This document shows positions 6,999-12,292 of a stretch of DNA of 12,292 bases, piece by piece. Source of the DNA: an uncultured Opitutia bacterium (lineage in GTDB: Bacteria; Verrucomicrobiota; Verrucomicrobiia; Opitutales; Opitutaceae); the NCBI GenBank assembly GCA_937952235.1, contig CALFZM010000235.1, positions 1 to 12,292 on the forward strand, in the 5' to 3' direction. Made by a program: the position numbers and the translations under genes. A model generated the notes under the pieces. That model saw nothing but the letters and a program-made list of their open reading frames with translations. It was not told the DNA's origin and did no database searches. Positions within the stretch are counted from its first letter, which is position 1. Every line of letters starts with the position of its first letter.

Positions 6999-7568
6999 TC
7001 AGCCGGCGCTCGGCGCCCTCCGCGTGCGGCGCGCGCCCAGCTCCATCGCCGCGGCAAACAAGCCCGTGAACAGGAGGTCGCTGACGAGCGTGTTGCGAAA
7101 GAAGAGCAGCGTGGGGGGAAACTCGGGCCGGCCGACGGTCATCGCCTGCCACCAGCCCGCGGCGGTCTTCAGGTAGGCGGGGTCGCGCAGCCAGGCATCG
7201 GTGTTGGTGGCGAAATAGAAGAGGAGGGAGCCGGCGAGGGCGCCGCTGAAGAGGTTCGCAACGGACTTCCGCGCGGCGACGAAGCGCCCCAGCGGGAGCG
7301 CAAACGCGAAGCAGGCCAGCCGCACCAGCGCGCTGGGCCAGACCCAGGTGTCGCCATAGGCGGTGGCGTAGTGGTAGTCCAGGTACACGTCGGACGCCAG
7401 CAGCGCGCCGAACGGCACCAGCCACAGGCGCCAGTCGCGGACATACACGGCCGCGCAATAGGTGAGGGCCATGAGCGGCGCGAAGTTGGCCAGGCCGGGC
7501 ACGTGCGGCGCCAGGAGGCGCCAGCCGGCGGCGAGCACCAGGACAACCAGGGCGGCGGGAAGGGACAT
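6999..7568 (-). CDS. DUF6580-family putative transport membrane protein
   Basis: 189-residue integral membrane protein with about five or six hydrophobic segments (near 3-20, 30-44, 47-62, 79-97, 104-121, 158-178). The family pattern is clear: NFAPLMALTYCAAVYVRD (28-45), VPFGALLASDVYLDYHYA (51-68), SGALAGSLLFYFATNTDAWL (108-127) and FFRNTLVSDLLFTGLF (156-171). DUF6580 proteins resemble the small substrate-binding (S) subunits of ECF vitamin transporters in size and layout. Its substrate is unknown. The next gene upstream on the same strand is a cobalamin adenosyltransferase, so a corrinoid is a reasonable guess, comparable to the solitary BtuM transporters. No ECF ATPase or T-subunit gene is in the window. 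I chose ATG 7568 because the 37 residues before it are charged and unlike the family. Repeat copy C lies in the 234-bp gap upstream. Confidence 0.8.
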   Translation of the reverse strand: MSLPAALVVLVLAAGWRLLAPHVPGLANFAPLMALTYCAAVYVRDWRLWLVPFGALLASDVYLDYHYATAYGDTWVWPSALVRLACFAFALPLGRFVAARKSVANLFSGALAGSLLFYFATNTDAWLRDPAYLKTAAGWWQAMTVGRPEFPPTLLFFRNTLVSDLLFTGLFAAAMELGARRTRRAPSAG

Positions 7569-7704
7569 GCCGCAGTGTGGGTGAAAACGGTCGGGCGATA
7601 CAAGCACCGCGTCGCCGCGGGACCGGGCGCCGAGCAGATCGCCGGAACGCCGCATCCAGATCCTGCGGTTGGCCTTCAACTCAGCCCTGACGACCGGCGG
7701 ACCG

Positions 7705-7783
7705 AGAGGTGGTGCGGCTTGTCCTCGAGCCGCTGCGGACCGGTCCGTCGCGTGTCAGCCGCCTGGGGAAAGGCGGCTCGACC
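7705..7783 (+). repeat. Dispersed three-hairpin intergenic repeat, copy C (best preserved)
   Basis: Three near-perfect hairpins in a row. GCGGCT (7714-7719), loop TGTCCTCG, AGCCGC (7728-7733). The 12-bp palindrome CGGACCGGTCCG (7736-7747). AGCCGCCT (7757-7764), loop GGGGAA, AGGCGGCT (7771-7778). The ends GGTGG and CGACC can partly close the whole structure. The loop words TCCTC and GGGGA can pair over 5 nt with one wobble, suggesting a kissing interaction. It lies between the adenosyltransferase and DUF6580 genes and could attenuate transcription or stabilise the upstream mRNA. Confidence 0.7.
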
Positions 7784-7802
7784 GCAACTGCATCGTTCCG
7801 CC

Positions 7803-8348
7803 TCAGCCGCCCGGCGCCTCCGCCTCGCGGGCGAGCAGCCAGAGCAGGTCCGACAACCGGTTCGTGAACTGGCGCAGTTCCGGGCGCACCGAGCGTCCGT
7901 GCCCGGGCAGCGCGGCGAGGCGGCGCTCGGCGCGTCGCGCGGTCGTGCGCGAAACCTCGAGCGCGGCCGAGAGCGAGTTGGCGCCCGGCGTCGCCCACCC
8001 GGCGAAGCTCAGGCCCCGGGCCTCGAGCGCGGCGACGGCCTCGTCGAGGCGGCGGACATCGTCGGCGGCGAGTTTGGGAAACGCCGAGGCTGCGTAGCGG
8101 TCGAGATCGGTCTCGGCGCACGCCACTTCTCCCATCAACGCCACGAGCGTCTGTTGCGTCGCGGTCAGGAAGGCCCGCAACTCCGCCCCGCGGCCCCCGG
8201 TCGCGAGCAGCGGCTTCACCACCCCGAGGGCGGCGTTGAGCTCGTCGAACGCGCCGACCGCCTCGATCTGCGGATGATCCTTCGGCACGCGCTGGCCGAA
8301 GAGCAGGCTGGTCGTCCCCTGGTCGCCGGTGCGCGTGGCGATGCTCAT
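7803..8348 (-). CDS. pduO: PduO-type cob(I)alamin adenosyltransferase
   Basis: Transfers adenosyl from ATP to cob(I)alamin to give adenosylcobalamin, in the cytoplasm. The 181-residue protein is the normal length for this all-helical trimeric family. The ATP-site N-terminus is TRTGDQGTTSL (residues 5-15). VGAFDELNAALG (31-42) matches the GDELN region. SRTTARRAERRL (133-144) holds the conserved Arg pair and RRAER, and NRLSDLLWLLAR (163-174) is the C-terminal signature. ATG 8348 gives the family N-terminus exactly. The open frame continues far upstream antisense to real coding, which I discarded. It follows the oxidoreductase gene after a 41-nt gap containing a hairpin. I looked for a cobalamin riboswitch ahead of this unit and ahead of the DUF6580 gene and saw none. 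Confidence 0.92.
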   Translation of the reverse strand: MSIATRTGDQGTTSLLFGQRVPKDHPQIEAVGAFDELNAALGVVKPLLATGGRGAELRAFLTATQQTLVALMGEVACAETDLDRYAASAFPKLAADDVRRLDEAVAALEARGLSFAGWATPGANSLSAALEVSRTTARRAERRLAALPGHGRSVRPELRQFTNRLSDLLWLLAREAEAPGG

Positions 8349-8370
8349 CGAGGCGCGTGCGAGGCCGGGC

Positions 8371-8391
8371 GGTATCCGGGGGCCGGATATC
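8371..8391 (-). other. Tight hairpin between oxidoreductase stop and adenosyltransferase start
   Basis: On the transcribed strand GATATCCGG, loop CCC, CCGGATACC forms a 9-pair stem with one wobble. It overlaps the oxidoreductase stop codon and ends about 22 nt before the adenosyltransferase ATG. It could dampen read-through, mark an RNA processing site or modulate translation. There is no U-tract. Confidence 0.45.
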
Positions 8392-9472
8392 AGGCGATCT
8401 TCCGCGCGGCCAGCTGCGCCCGCAGGCAGAGCTCGGCGGCCTTGAAGGCGTGGGCCTGCGTCATGGCTTTTTCCGTGCGGTTGAGGCAGTCGAGGATCAA
8501 CTGACCGAAGAAGCGGAAGCCGACCTGTCCGGCCACGTTGAGGTGTCGTTCGCCCGCGTCGTCCACGATATAGACGTGGTCCCCGCTGCGGTCGCGCGCG
8601 ACGTCGACGTACTTGCGCAGCTCGATGTAGCCCTTGGTGCCGAGGATGACGGTGCGGCCGTCGCCCCAGGTGGAAAGGCCGTTGGGGGTGAACCAGTCCA
8701 CCCGGATATAGTTCGAGGCCCCATTGTCGGCGAGCAGCGACGCCTCGCCGAAGTCTTCGAATTCGGGCTTGTCCGGGTTGGCGAAATTGCCGACGGCGGC
8801 CTGGGTGACGGTGGCGTCGGTCGCCCCCGTGTAGGTGAGGAACTGTTCGAACTGGTGGCTGCCGATGTCGGTCAGGATGCCTCCGAACTTCGCCTTCTCG
8901 AAGAACCAGTCCGGGCGGCCCGCCTTGCCGAGCCGGTGAGGGCCGAGGCCGATCACCTGGACGACGCGGCCGATGGCGCCGGCGGCGACGAGATCGGTGG
9001 CGTACATCGCGGACTCGACGTGCAGCCGCTCGGAAAAATAGACCATGTACTTCCGGCCGGTGCGCGCCACCGCGGCTTTCGCGGCGTCGAGCTGGCTCAG
9101 CGAGGTGAAGGGCGTCTTGTCGGTGAAATAGTCCTTGCCCGCCTCCATCACGCGCACGCCGAGGGGACCGCGGTCGCAGGGCACCGCCGCCGCGGTGACC
9201 AGCCGCACGGCGGGGTCGGCCAGGATCTCGTCGAGCGCACGCGCGACCCGCGCCTGGGGATACTTGGCCACGAAGGCGGCGACCTTCTTCTCGTCGGGAT
9301 CGAAGACCCACTTCAGGTCGGCCCCCGCCTCGAGGAGGCCGTTGCACTGTCCGTAGATGTGCCCATGATCGAGATGCGCGGCGGCAAACGCGAACTCGCC
9401 CGCAGCCACGACCGGGCTCGGTTTGCCCTGGGGGGCATAATTCATCCCGTCGGCTTTTTGCACCTGGCTCAT
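8390..9472 (-). CDS. Gfo/Idh/MocA-family oxidoreductase
   Basis: 360-residue NAD(P)-dependent dehydrogenase-like protein of the glucose-fructose oxidoreductase / inositol dehydrogenase family, substrate unknown. The N-terminal Rossmann region runs from about 24 to 145 and ends in DKTPFTSLSQL (118-128), the counterpart of the EKP motif. The C-terminal alpha/beta domain contains GGILTDIGSHQFEQFL (197-212), with the usual catalytic-region His at 206, and the beta sheet face to about 320. Odd point: the glycine-rich dinucleotide motif is not canonical. Where GxGxxG is expected the sequence reads FAFAAAHLDHGHIYG (27-41). A 20-residue polar N-terminus precedes it and I see no Tat signal. The ATG overlaps the deformylase stop (ATGA), so translation is probably coupled. 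Verrucomicrobiota carry many such genes, often for sugar conversion, but the neighbours do not point to a pathway. Confidence 0.88.
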   Translation of the reverse strand: MSQVQKADGMNYAPQGKPSPVVAAGEFAFAAAHLDHGHIYGQCNGLLEAGADLKWVFDPDEKKVAAFVAKYPQARVARALDEILADPAVRLVTAAAVPCDRGPLGVRVMEAGKDYFTDKTPFTSLSQLDAAKAAVARTGRKYMVYFSERLHVESAMYATDLVAAGAIGRVVQVIGLGPHRLGKAGRPDWFFEKAKFGGILTDIGSHQFEQFLTYTGATDATVTQAAVGNFANPDKPEFEDFGEASLLADNGASNYIRVDWFTPNGLSTWGDGRTVILGTKGYIELRKYVDVARDRSGDHVYIVDDAGERHLNVAGQVGFRFFGQLILDCLNRTEKAMTQAHAFKAAELCLRAQLAARKIA

Positions 9473-10047
9473 GGCGTTGTTCTGGCCGCCGCGGCCTTGG
9501 TGGCTTTGGCGAGGGTCTTCACTGCCTCGTCGATGTCGCCGCGGGTTTTCTTGTCCATCCGGTCGATGAAGAGCACCCCGTTGAGATGATCGGCCTCGTG
9601 CTGGATGCAGCGTGACAGCAATCCGTCGCAGCGCAGCGTGTGCGGCACGCCGCGTTCGTCCTGGAACTCGACCACGATCGCATCGGGGCGGGCCACTTCC
9701 CCGCGGATCTTCGGGAAGGAGAGGCAGCCCTCCTCGTACAGCGTCTCGTCGGTGCCGCGCACGACGGCGAGCCTGGGGTTGGCGATCGCGAGGGGCATGA
9801 AGAGGTCGAGCGGCGGTCGCGCCCCGTCGAGCTCCCAGGTGAAATCCTGATCCGACTCCCGCAGGTCGACGACGCAGAACTGCATCGCGCGGCCGACCTG
9901 CTGGGCGGCGAGTCCGATGCCGGCGGCGTCGTGCATCGTGGCAACCATCTCCTCCTTGAGTTGCGCCAGCGCGGCGTCGAAGACCGCGACCTTGGCGCCT
10001 TTCTCGCGCAAAACGGGATCGTTGTAGTGAACAATTTTCAGCGCCAT
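9469..10047 (-). CDS. def: Peptide deformylase
   Basis: Removes the formyl group from the N-terminal Met of new proteins, acting at the ribosome exit as an Fe2+/Zn2+ hydrolase. The 192-residue protein has all three family motifs: GIGLAAQQVG (residues 43-52), EEGCLSFP (105-112) with metal ligand C108, and QHEADHLNG (149-157) with ligands H150 and H154 and catalytic E151. The N-terminus MALKIVHYNDPVLREKG is typical, which fixes the start at 10047 rather than the longer frame to 10155. An insert-like DLRESDQDFTWELDGARPP (61-79) lies between motifs 1 and 2. No methionyl-tRNA formyltransferase gene adjoins it, unlike the common def-fmt arrangement. It leads the minus-strand unit def, oxidoreductase, adenosyltransferase and is divergent from the membrane operon across 62 bp. 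Confidence 0.96.
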   Translation of the reverse strand: MALKIVHYNDPVLREKGAKVAVFDAALAQLKEEMVATMHDAAGIGLAAQQVGRAMQFCVVDLRESDQDFTWELDGARPPLDLFMPLAIANPRLAVVRGTDETLYEEGCLSFPKIRGEVARPDAIVVEFQDERGVPHTLRCDGLLSRCIQHEADHLNGVLFIDRMDKKTRGDIDEAVKTLAKATKAAAARTTP

Positions 10048-10072
10048 CGGTCCGTTAATGGCGCAGCGTGGG

Positions 10073-10102
10073 TTTGCCATTTCCCGCGGGCAAATAAATA
10101 GT
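10073..10102 (+). promoter_or_regulatory. Candidate promoter/operator in the def / membrane-operon divergent gap
   Basis: TTTGCC (10073-10078) and GGCAAA (10089-10094) form a 6-bp inverted repeat with a 10-bp spacer. It is followed by the only AT-rich stretch of the gap, CAAATAAATAG, just before the ATG at 10110. TTGCCA could be a -35 with a poor -10 in the AT-rich part. The gap is only 62 bp, so both directions must share it. Confidence 0.35.
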
Positions 10103-10109
10103 TCGGACA

Positions 10110-11819
10110 ATGAGTGTTTCGCCGCCGCCCCGCTCGTCACCGGCGTTGCCCGCACCGGTGCTGGCCGCGGTGGGGCTTCTCCTCGCCGTGGGCGCGTGGA
10201 TGCTGCCGGTGAACCTGAAATCGGTCAGCCCGTCCTTGCTCGCGGCGGCGGGTCGCGACACCGCCACGCTGGGCGCCTACGGCCGGGACCTCGTCGACGT
10301 GGAGAAGATCGGTCCGGCGGCCCTCATCCTCGCGGCGGCGAAATCGGTGCGCGATCCGCGGGCTCCGGCGCTCGACGGCGCGCTGGAACTTTTCGCCGCG
10401 CGGCAGCCCGGCTTGATGGCCTGGGGCGGCTGGGATCCGTTCCTCGACCCGCTGTTCAACCTTCGCGCCGACTCGGGTCGGCGGAGCAGTGTGCCGGTGC
10501 TGACGTTTTTCAACACGCACCGCGCCCGACAGACGCTCCGCACGCACCTGTCGAAGTCGGGCTCCGAAGGGGTACAGGCGTTTCTGCGTCTGCGCGACCT
10601 GACGGGCACGGGCCGGTTCGTGCCTGCCTCCCGGCCCGGGGGGCAGCCGCTCGACGCCCTGCTGCTCCTCACCGGTCTGCTCTACGAGGGCAAGCACCTG
10701 CCGCCGTCGCTGCAGCGGGAACTGCGCGGGCTGGCGGAATCGGCCCTGAAACAGCGCGAACTCGGCGAACTGGAGACGTTCTTCATCAATCTGCTCTCGC
10801 TCGGCCGCCGTCTGGACTGGGGGCAGCTGGTCGAGCTCACGCGGCGCACCGACAGCGTCAAGACGCTGGGCGAGTATGCGCACCTCGCACGCGTCGCCCC
10901 CGACCAATTGCCGCTCATCTACGCCGCGGCGCTGTTCTCCGACTCCGCCGACCGGGTGGCGGCCTATCTGATCGAGTTCGGCAAGCCCGGGCTCGAAGAC
11001 CTCACGCTCGCGCTCACGTACGGGCAGGGCGCGGTGCGGCAGTTGCTCGCCCGCAGGGTGCCCGTCAACCGTCATCCCACGCCCGCCCTGGGCGCCGCGG
11101 CGGAACTCGCCCTGCTGCACCCGCAACTGCTGCTCGCGGCCAAGTACGCCGGACTCCTGCTCGGCGTGTGGCTCATGTTGCGCGGGCTCGACCGATGGCT
11201 CGTGGGGCCGGGCGGGGCGGGCCCGCTGCCGGTGTCGCTCGGGCACATGAAGTCCGGCGTGCTGTCGGTCCTGTTCGCGCTGCTCGTGCTGGTCGCCACC
11301 GAGCCGTTCCTGCTCCAGGCCGCCCCGGTATCCGAATTCCAAATTCGCCGCCCCGTCCTGGTGGTCGCCAATCTCGCCGCTCCCGCCGAAACTCCAACCT
11401 CCGTCTCCACCATGGAACCGACCAACCTGATCTCGATCGCCGTCTTCGCCGCGCTGCAGATCGCCGTCTACCTTCTCTGCCTGCGCAAGATCCGGGAGAT
11501 CGCGCGGCAGGACGTGCCGCCGCTCGTCAAGCTGCGCCTGATGGAGAACGAGGAGAACCTCTTCGACCTTGGCCTCTACGTGGGCATCGGCGGCACCGCC
11601 GCCGCCATGGTGCTGATCACCCTCGGGCTCGCCAAGGCCAACCTGCTCGCGGCATTCTCCTCGAATCTCTTCGGCATCACGTGCGTGGCGCTGGTCAAGA
11701 TCCGCCACGTCCGTCCCTTCAAGCGCCAGCTGATCCTCCAGGGCCAGGTGGCGGCTTCCCCGGTGCGCGAGCCGGGCGAGCCTTCCGTCTCCTCGGTCCG
11801 TGGCGCCTCCGGGCTATGA
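10110..11819 (+). CDS. Six-TM membrane protein with MotA/TolQ/ExbB-like C-terminal core (candidate)
   Basis: 569 residues. TM segments lie near 16-35, 338-357, 382-400, 440-458, 487-507 and 512-530, with a large mostly helical region (36-335) that should be periplasmic. The last three TMs have the stator-subunit layout. TM4 runs outward to inward and ends in the positive RKIREIAR. A cytoplasmic loop (459-486) follows, then TM5 LGLYVGIGGTAAAMVLITLG, a tight turn, TM6 LLAAFSSNLFGITCVALVKI, and a positive tail. GIGGT and AFxSNxFGI recall the GLLGT and A-x-x-T-x-x-GL patterns of TolQ/ExbB/ZorA, with polar T496 and S517/S518 in place. This homology is inferred by eye. The N-terminal region is unrecognised. 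The stop overlaps the next start (ATGA), and that gene encodes a single-TM protein with a membrane Asp, as a stator partner would. Alternative: an unrelated polytopic protein. Confidence 0.85.
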   Translation: MSVSPPPRSSPALPAPVLAAVGLLLAVGAWMLPVNLKSVSPSLLAAAGRDTATLGAYGRDLVDVEKIGPAALILAAAKSVRDPRAPALDGALELFAARQPGLMAWGGWDPFLDPLFNLRADSGRRSSVPVLTFFNTHRARQTLRTHLSKSGSEGVQAFLRLRDLTGTGRFVPASRPGGQPLDALLLLTGLLYEGKHLPPSLQRELRGLAESALKQRELGELETFFINLLSLGRRLDWGQLVELTRRTDSVKTLGEYAHLARVAPDQLPLIYAAALFSDSADRVAAYLIEFGKPGLEDLTLALTYGQGAVRQLLARRVPVNRHPTPALGAAAELALLHPQLLLAAKYAGLLLGVWLMLRGLDRWLVGPGGAGPLPVSLGHMKSGVLSVLFALLVLVATEPFLLQAAPVSEFQIRRPVLVVANLAAPAETPTSVSTMEPTNLISIAVFAALQIAVYLLCLRKIREIARQDVPPLVKLRLMENEENLFDLGLYVGIGGTAAAMVLITLGLAKANLLAAFSSNLFGITCVALVKIRHVRPFKRQLILQGQVAASPVREPGEPSVSSVRGASGL

Positions 11820-12181
11820 ACAAGACGCTGCTCCTGATCCTCTGCGATTTCCTGCTGCTCACCCTGCTCGCGCTCACGCGCTGGGAGACGGCGGAACCTC
11901 CGCAGCCCAAGCAGCCGCCGGTGCCCGAGCTCGCCGCCAACGCGGTCACCCGGGACCAGGATCTGGTCGAAGTCATGCGCCAGTCGCTCGCGGACGAGCA
12001 GGCGGCGCGCGACGAACTCGCCCAGCGACTGTCGGCGACCGATGCGGCGCTGGCGGCGCGGGAGCAGAGCCTCACGCAGACCCAGGCGGAACGCGCGCGA
12101 TTGAGCGAGGAACGCGCCGCCATCTCGGCTTCCCTGGCTGAAACCCGTCGCCAGGCCGCCGAGCTGGAACGGCAGGCATGA
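11816..12181 (+). CDS. Single-TM, coiled-coil protein with membrane Asp (candidate MotB/ExbD-like partner)
   Basis: 121 residues. The N-terminus MNKTLLLILCDFLLLTLLAL is one TM helix with Asp at residue 11, followed by TRWE. The pattern Asp, bulky residue, then several Leu is what MotB, TolR, ExbD and ZorB show around their ion-carrying Asp. A Pro-rich linker (28-38) leads to a heptad-like, charged Ala/Glu/Arg/Gln helix (about 47-121) likely to form a coiled coil outside the membrane. It lacks any peptidoglycan-binding (OmpA-like) or ExbD-type folded domain. The sequence before the Cys (LILC) is not a proper lipobox. The start ATG overlaps the previous stop and the stop overlaps the next ATG, so the gene sits mid-operon. 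The ion-channel role is an inference. The downstream frame shows no sign that the gene is a frameshifted fragment. Confidence 0.85.
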   Translation: MNKTLLLILCDFLLLTLLALTRWETAEPPQPKQPPVPELAANAVTRDQDLVEVMRQSLADEQAARDELAQRLSATDAALAAREQSLTQTQAERARLSEERAAISASLAETRRQAAELERQA

Positions 12182-12292
12182 GCGATCGTGCGAAGGGCCG
12201 TTGGATAATGTTGAATGCGCTGCGCATCGGCGGGCTGATCTTCATGGCGATCGGGCTGCTCATCTGGCGCAAGGGCATCGGCGGCTTTCAGG
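12178..12292 (+). CDS. Small membrane protein, 3' end cut by window edge
   Basis: Only the first 38 residues are visible. They begin MSDRAKGRWIM and contain one TM segment, LRIGGLIFMAIGLLIW, flanked by Arg/Lys. The ATG overlaps the stop of the coiled-coil gene (ATGA), the second such overlap in this operon, which argues that it is real and co-translated. I do not recognise a family from so short a piece. A third component of the same membrane complex is the simplest reading. Confidence 0.65.
   Translation, partial: MSDRAKGRWIMLNALRIGGLIFMAIGLLIWRKGIGGFQ

Noticed and set aside
7569..7802. Cobalamin riboswitch ahead of the DUF6580 gene
   Set aside because: No B12-box (GCCACTG) or conserved core was seen. 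The gap is explained mainly by repeat copy C.
8357..9589. 410-codon plus-strand frame opposite the oxidoreductase
   Set aside because: Antisense shadow. The minus-strand frame has family motifs.
10137..11708. 523-codon minus-strand frame antisense to the large membrane protein
   Set aside because: The translation is Gln/Glu/Arg-rich without domains. The plus-strand frame has clear TM segments and ATGA coupling.
11816..11860. Lipoprotein signal in the coiled-coil protein
   Set aside because: LILC lacks the small residue required before the Cys, and the Cys lies mid-helix followed by DFLLL, so a TM anchor fits better.

Overview
The window is dense, GC-rich bacterial chromosome (roughly two thirds G+C by eye), with short intergenic gaps and almost no recognisable Shine-Dalgarno sequences. 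The gene content is a PIN-PhoH ATPase, an EpsC-type serine acetyltransferase, a DUF6580 membrane protein, a PduO-type adenosyltransferase and a MotA/ExbB-like membrane protein followed by a short 'CDFLLL' anchor protein. Together with a dispersed hairpin repeat this suggests Verrucomicrobiota, most likely Opitutales/Opitutaceae. That assignment is inference from gene families, not from a marker gene. I see no rRNA, tRNA, CRISPR, insertion sequence or phage gene.

Layout. 1-1376 (minus): a two-gene type II fatty-acid or polyketide unit, fabG followed by a beta-ketoacyl-ACP synthase cut by the left edge. 1377-1938: about 560 bp without a convincing gene, holding copy A of the hairpin repeat. 1939-4058: a divergent pair, an NrtA/NasS-like anion-binding protein without an export signal (minus) and a LysR-type regulator (plus). 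They share a 95-bp region with a cluster of TTCA/TGAA operator-like inverted repeats. 4059-4246: convergent gap with repeat copy B. 4247-5182 (minus): serine O-acetyltransferase for cysteine synthesis. 5459-6949 (plus): PIN-PhoH ATPase/ribonuclease with two DnaA-box-like words upstream.

6999-10047 (minus) reads as one transcriptional direction: peptide deformylase, a Gfo/Idh/MocA oxidoreductase overlapping it by ATGA, cob(I)alamin adenosyltransferase, then (after repeat copy C) a DUF6580 membrane protein that may take up a corrinoid or another vitamin. 10110-12292 (plus) is a divergent operon of three membrane proteins, each overlapping the next by ATGA: a 569-residue protein, a 121-residue single-TM coiled-coil protein, and a small TM protein cut by the right edge.

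The most interesting candidate is this last operon. The final three TM helices of the first protein have the topology and residue pattern of a MotA/TolQ/ExbB stator core. The second protein has a lone TM helix with an acidic residue, as in MotB/TolR/ExbD/ZorB. This could be an undescribed ion-driven 5:2-type motor. The second candidate is the structured repeat (copies A, B and C), whose central palindrome differs in sequence but stays self-complementary in two copies and nearly so in the third.
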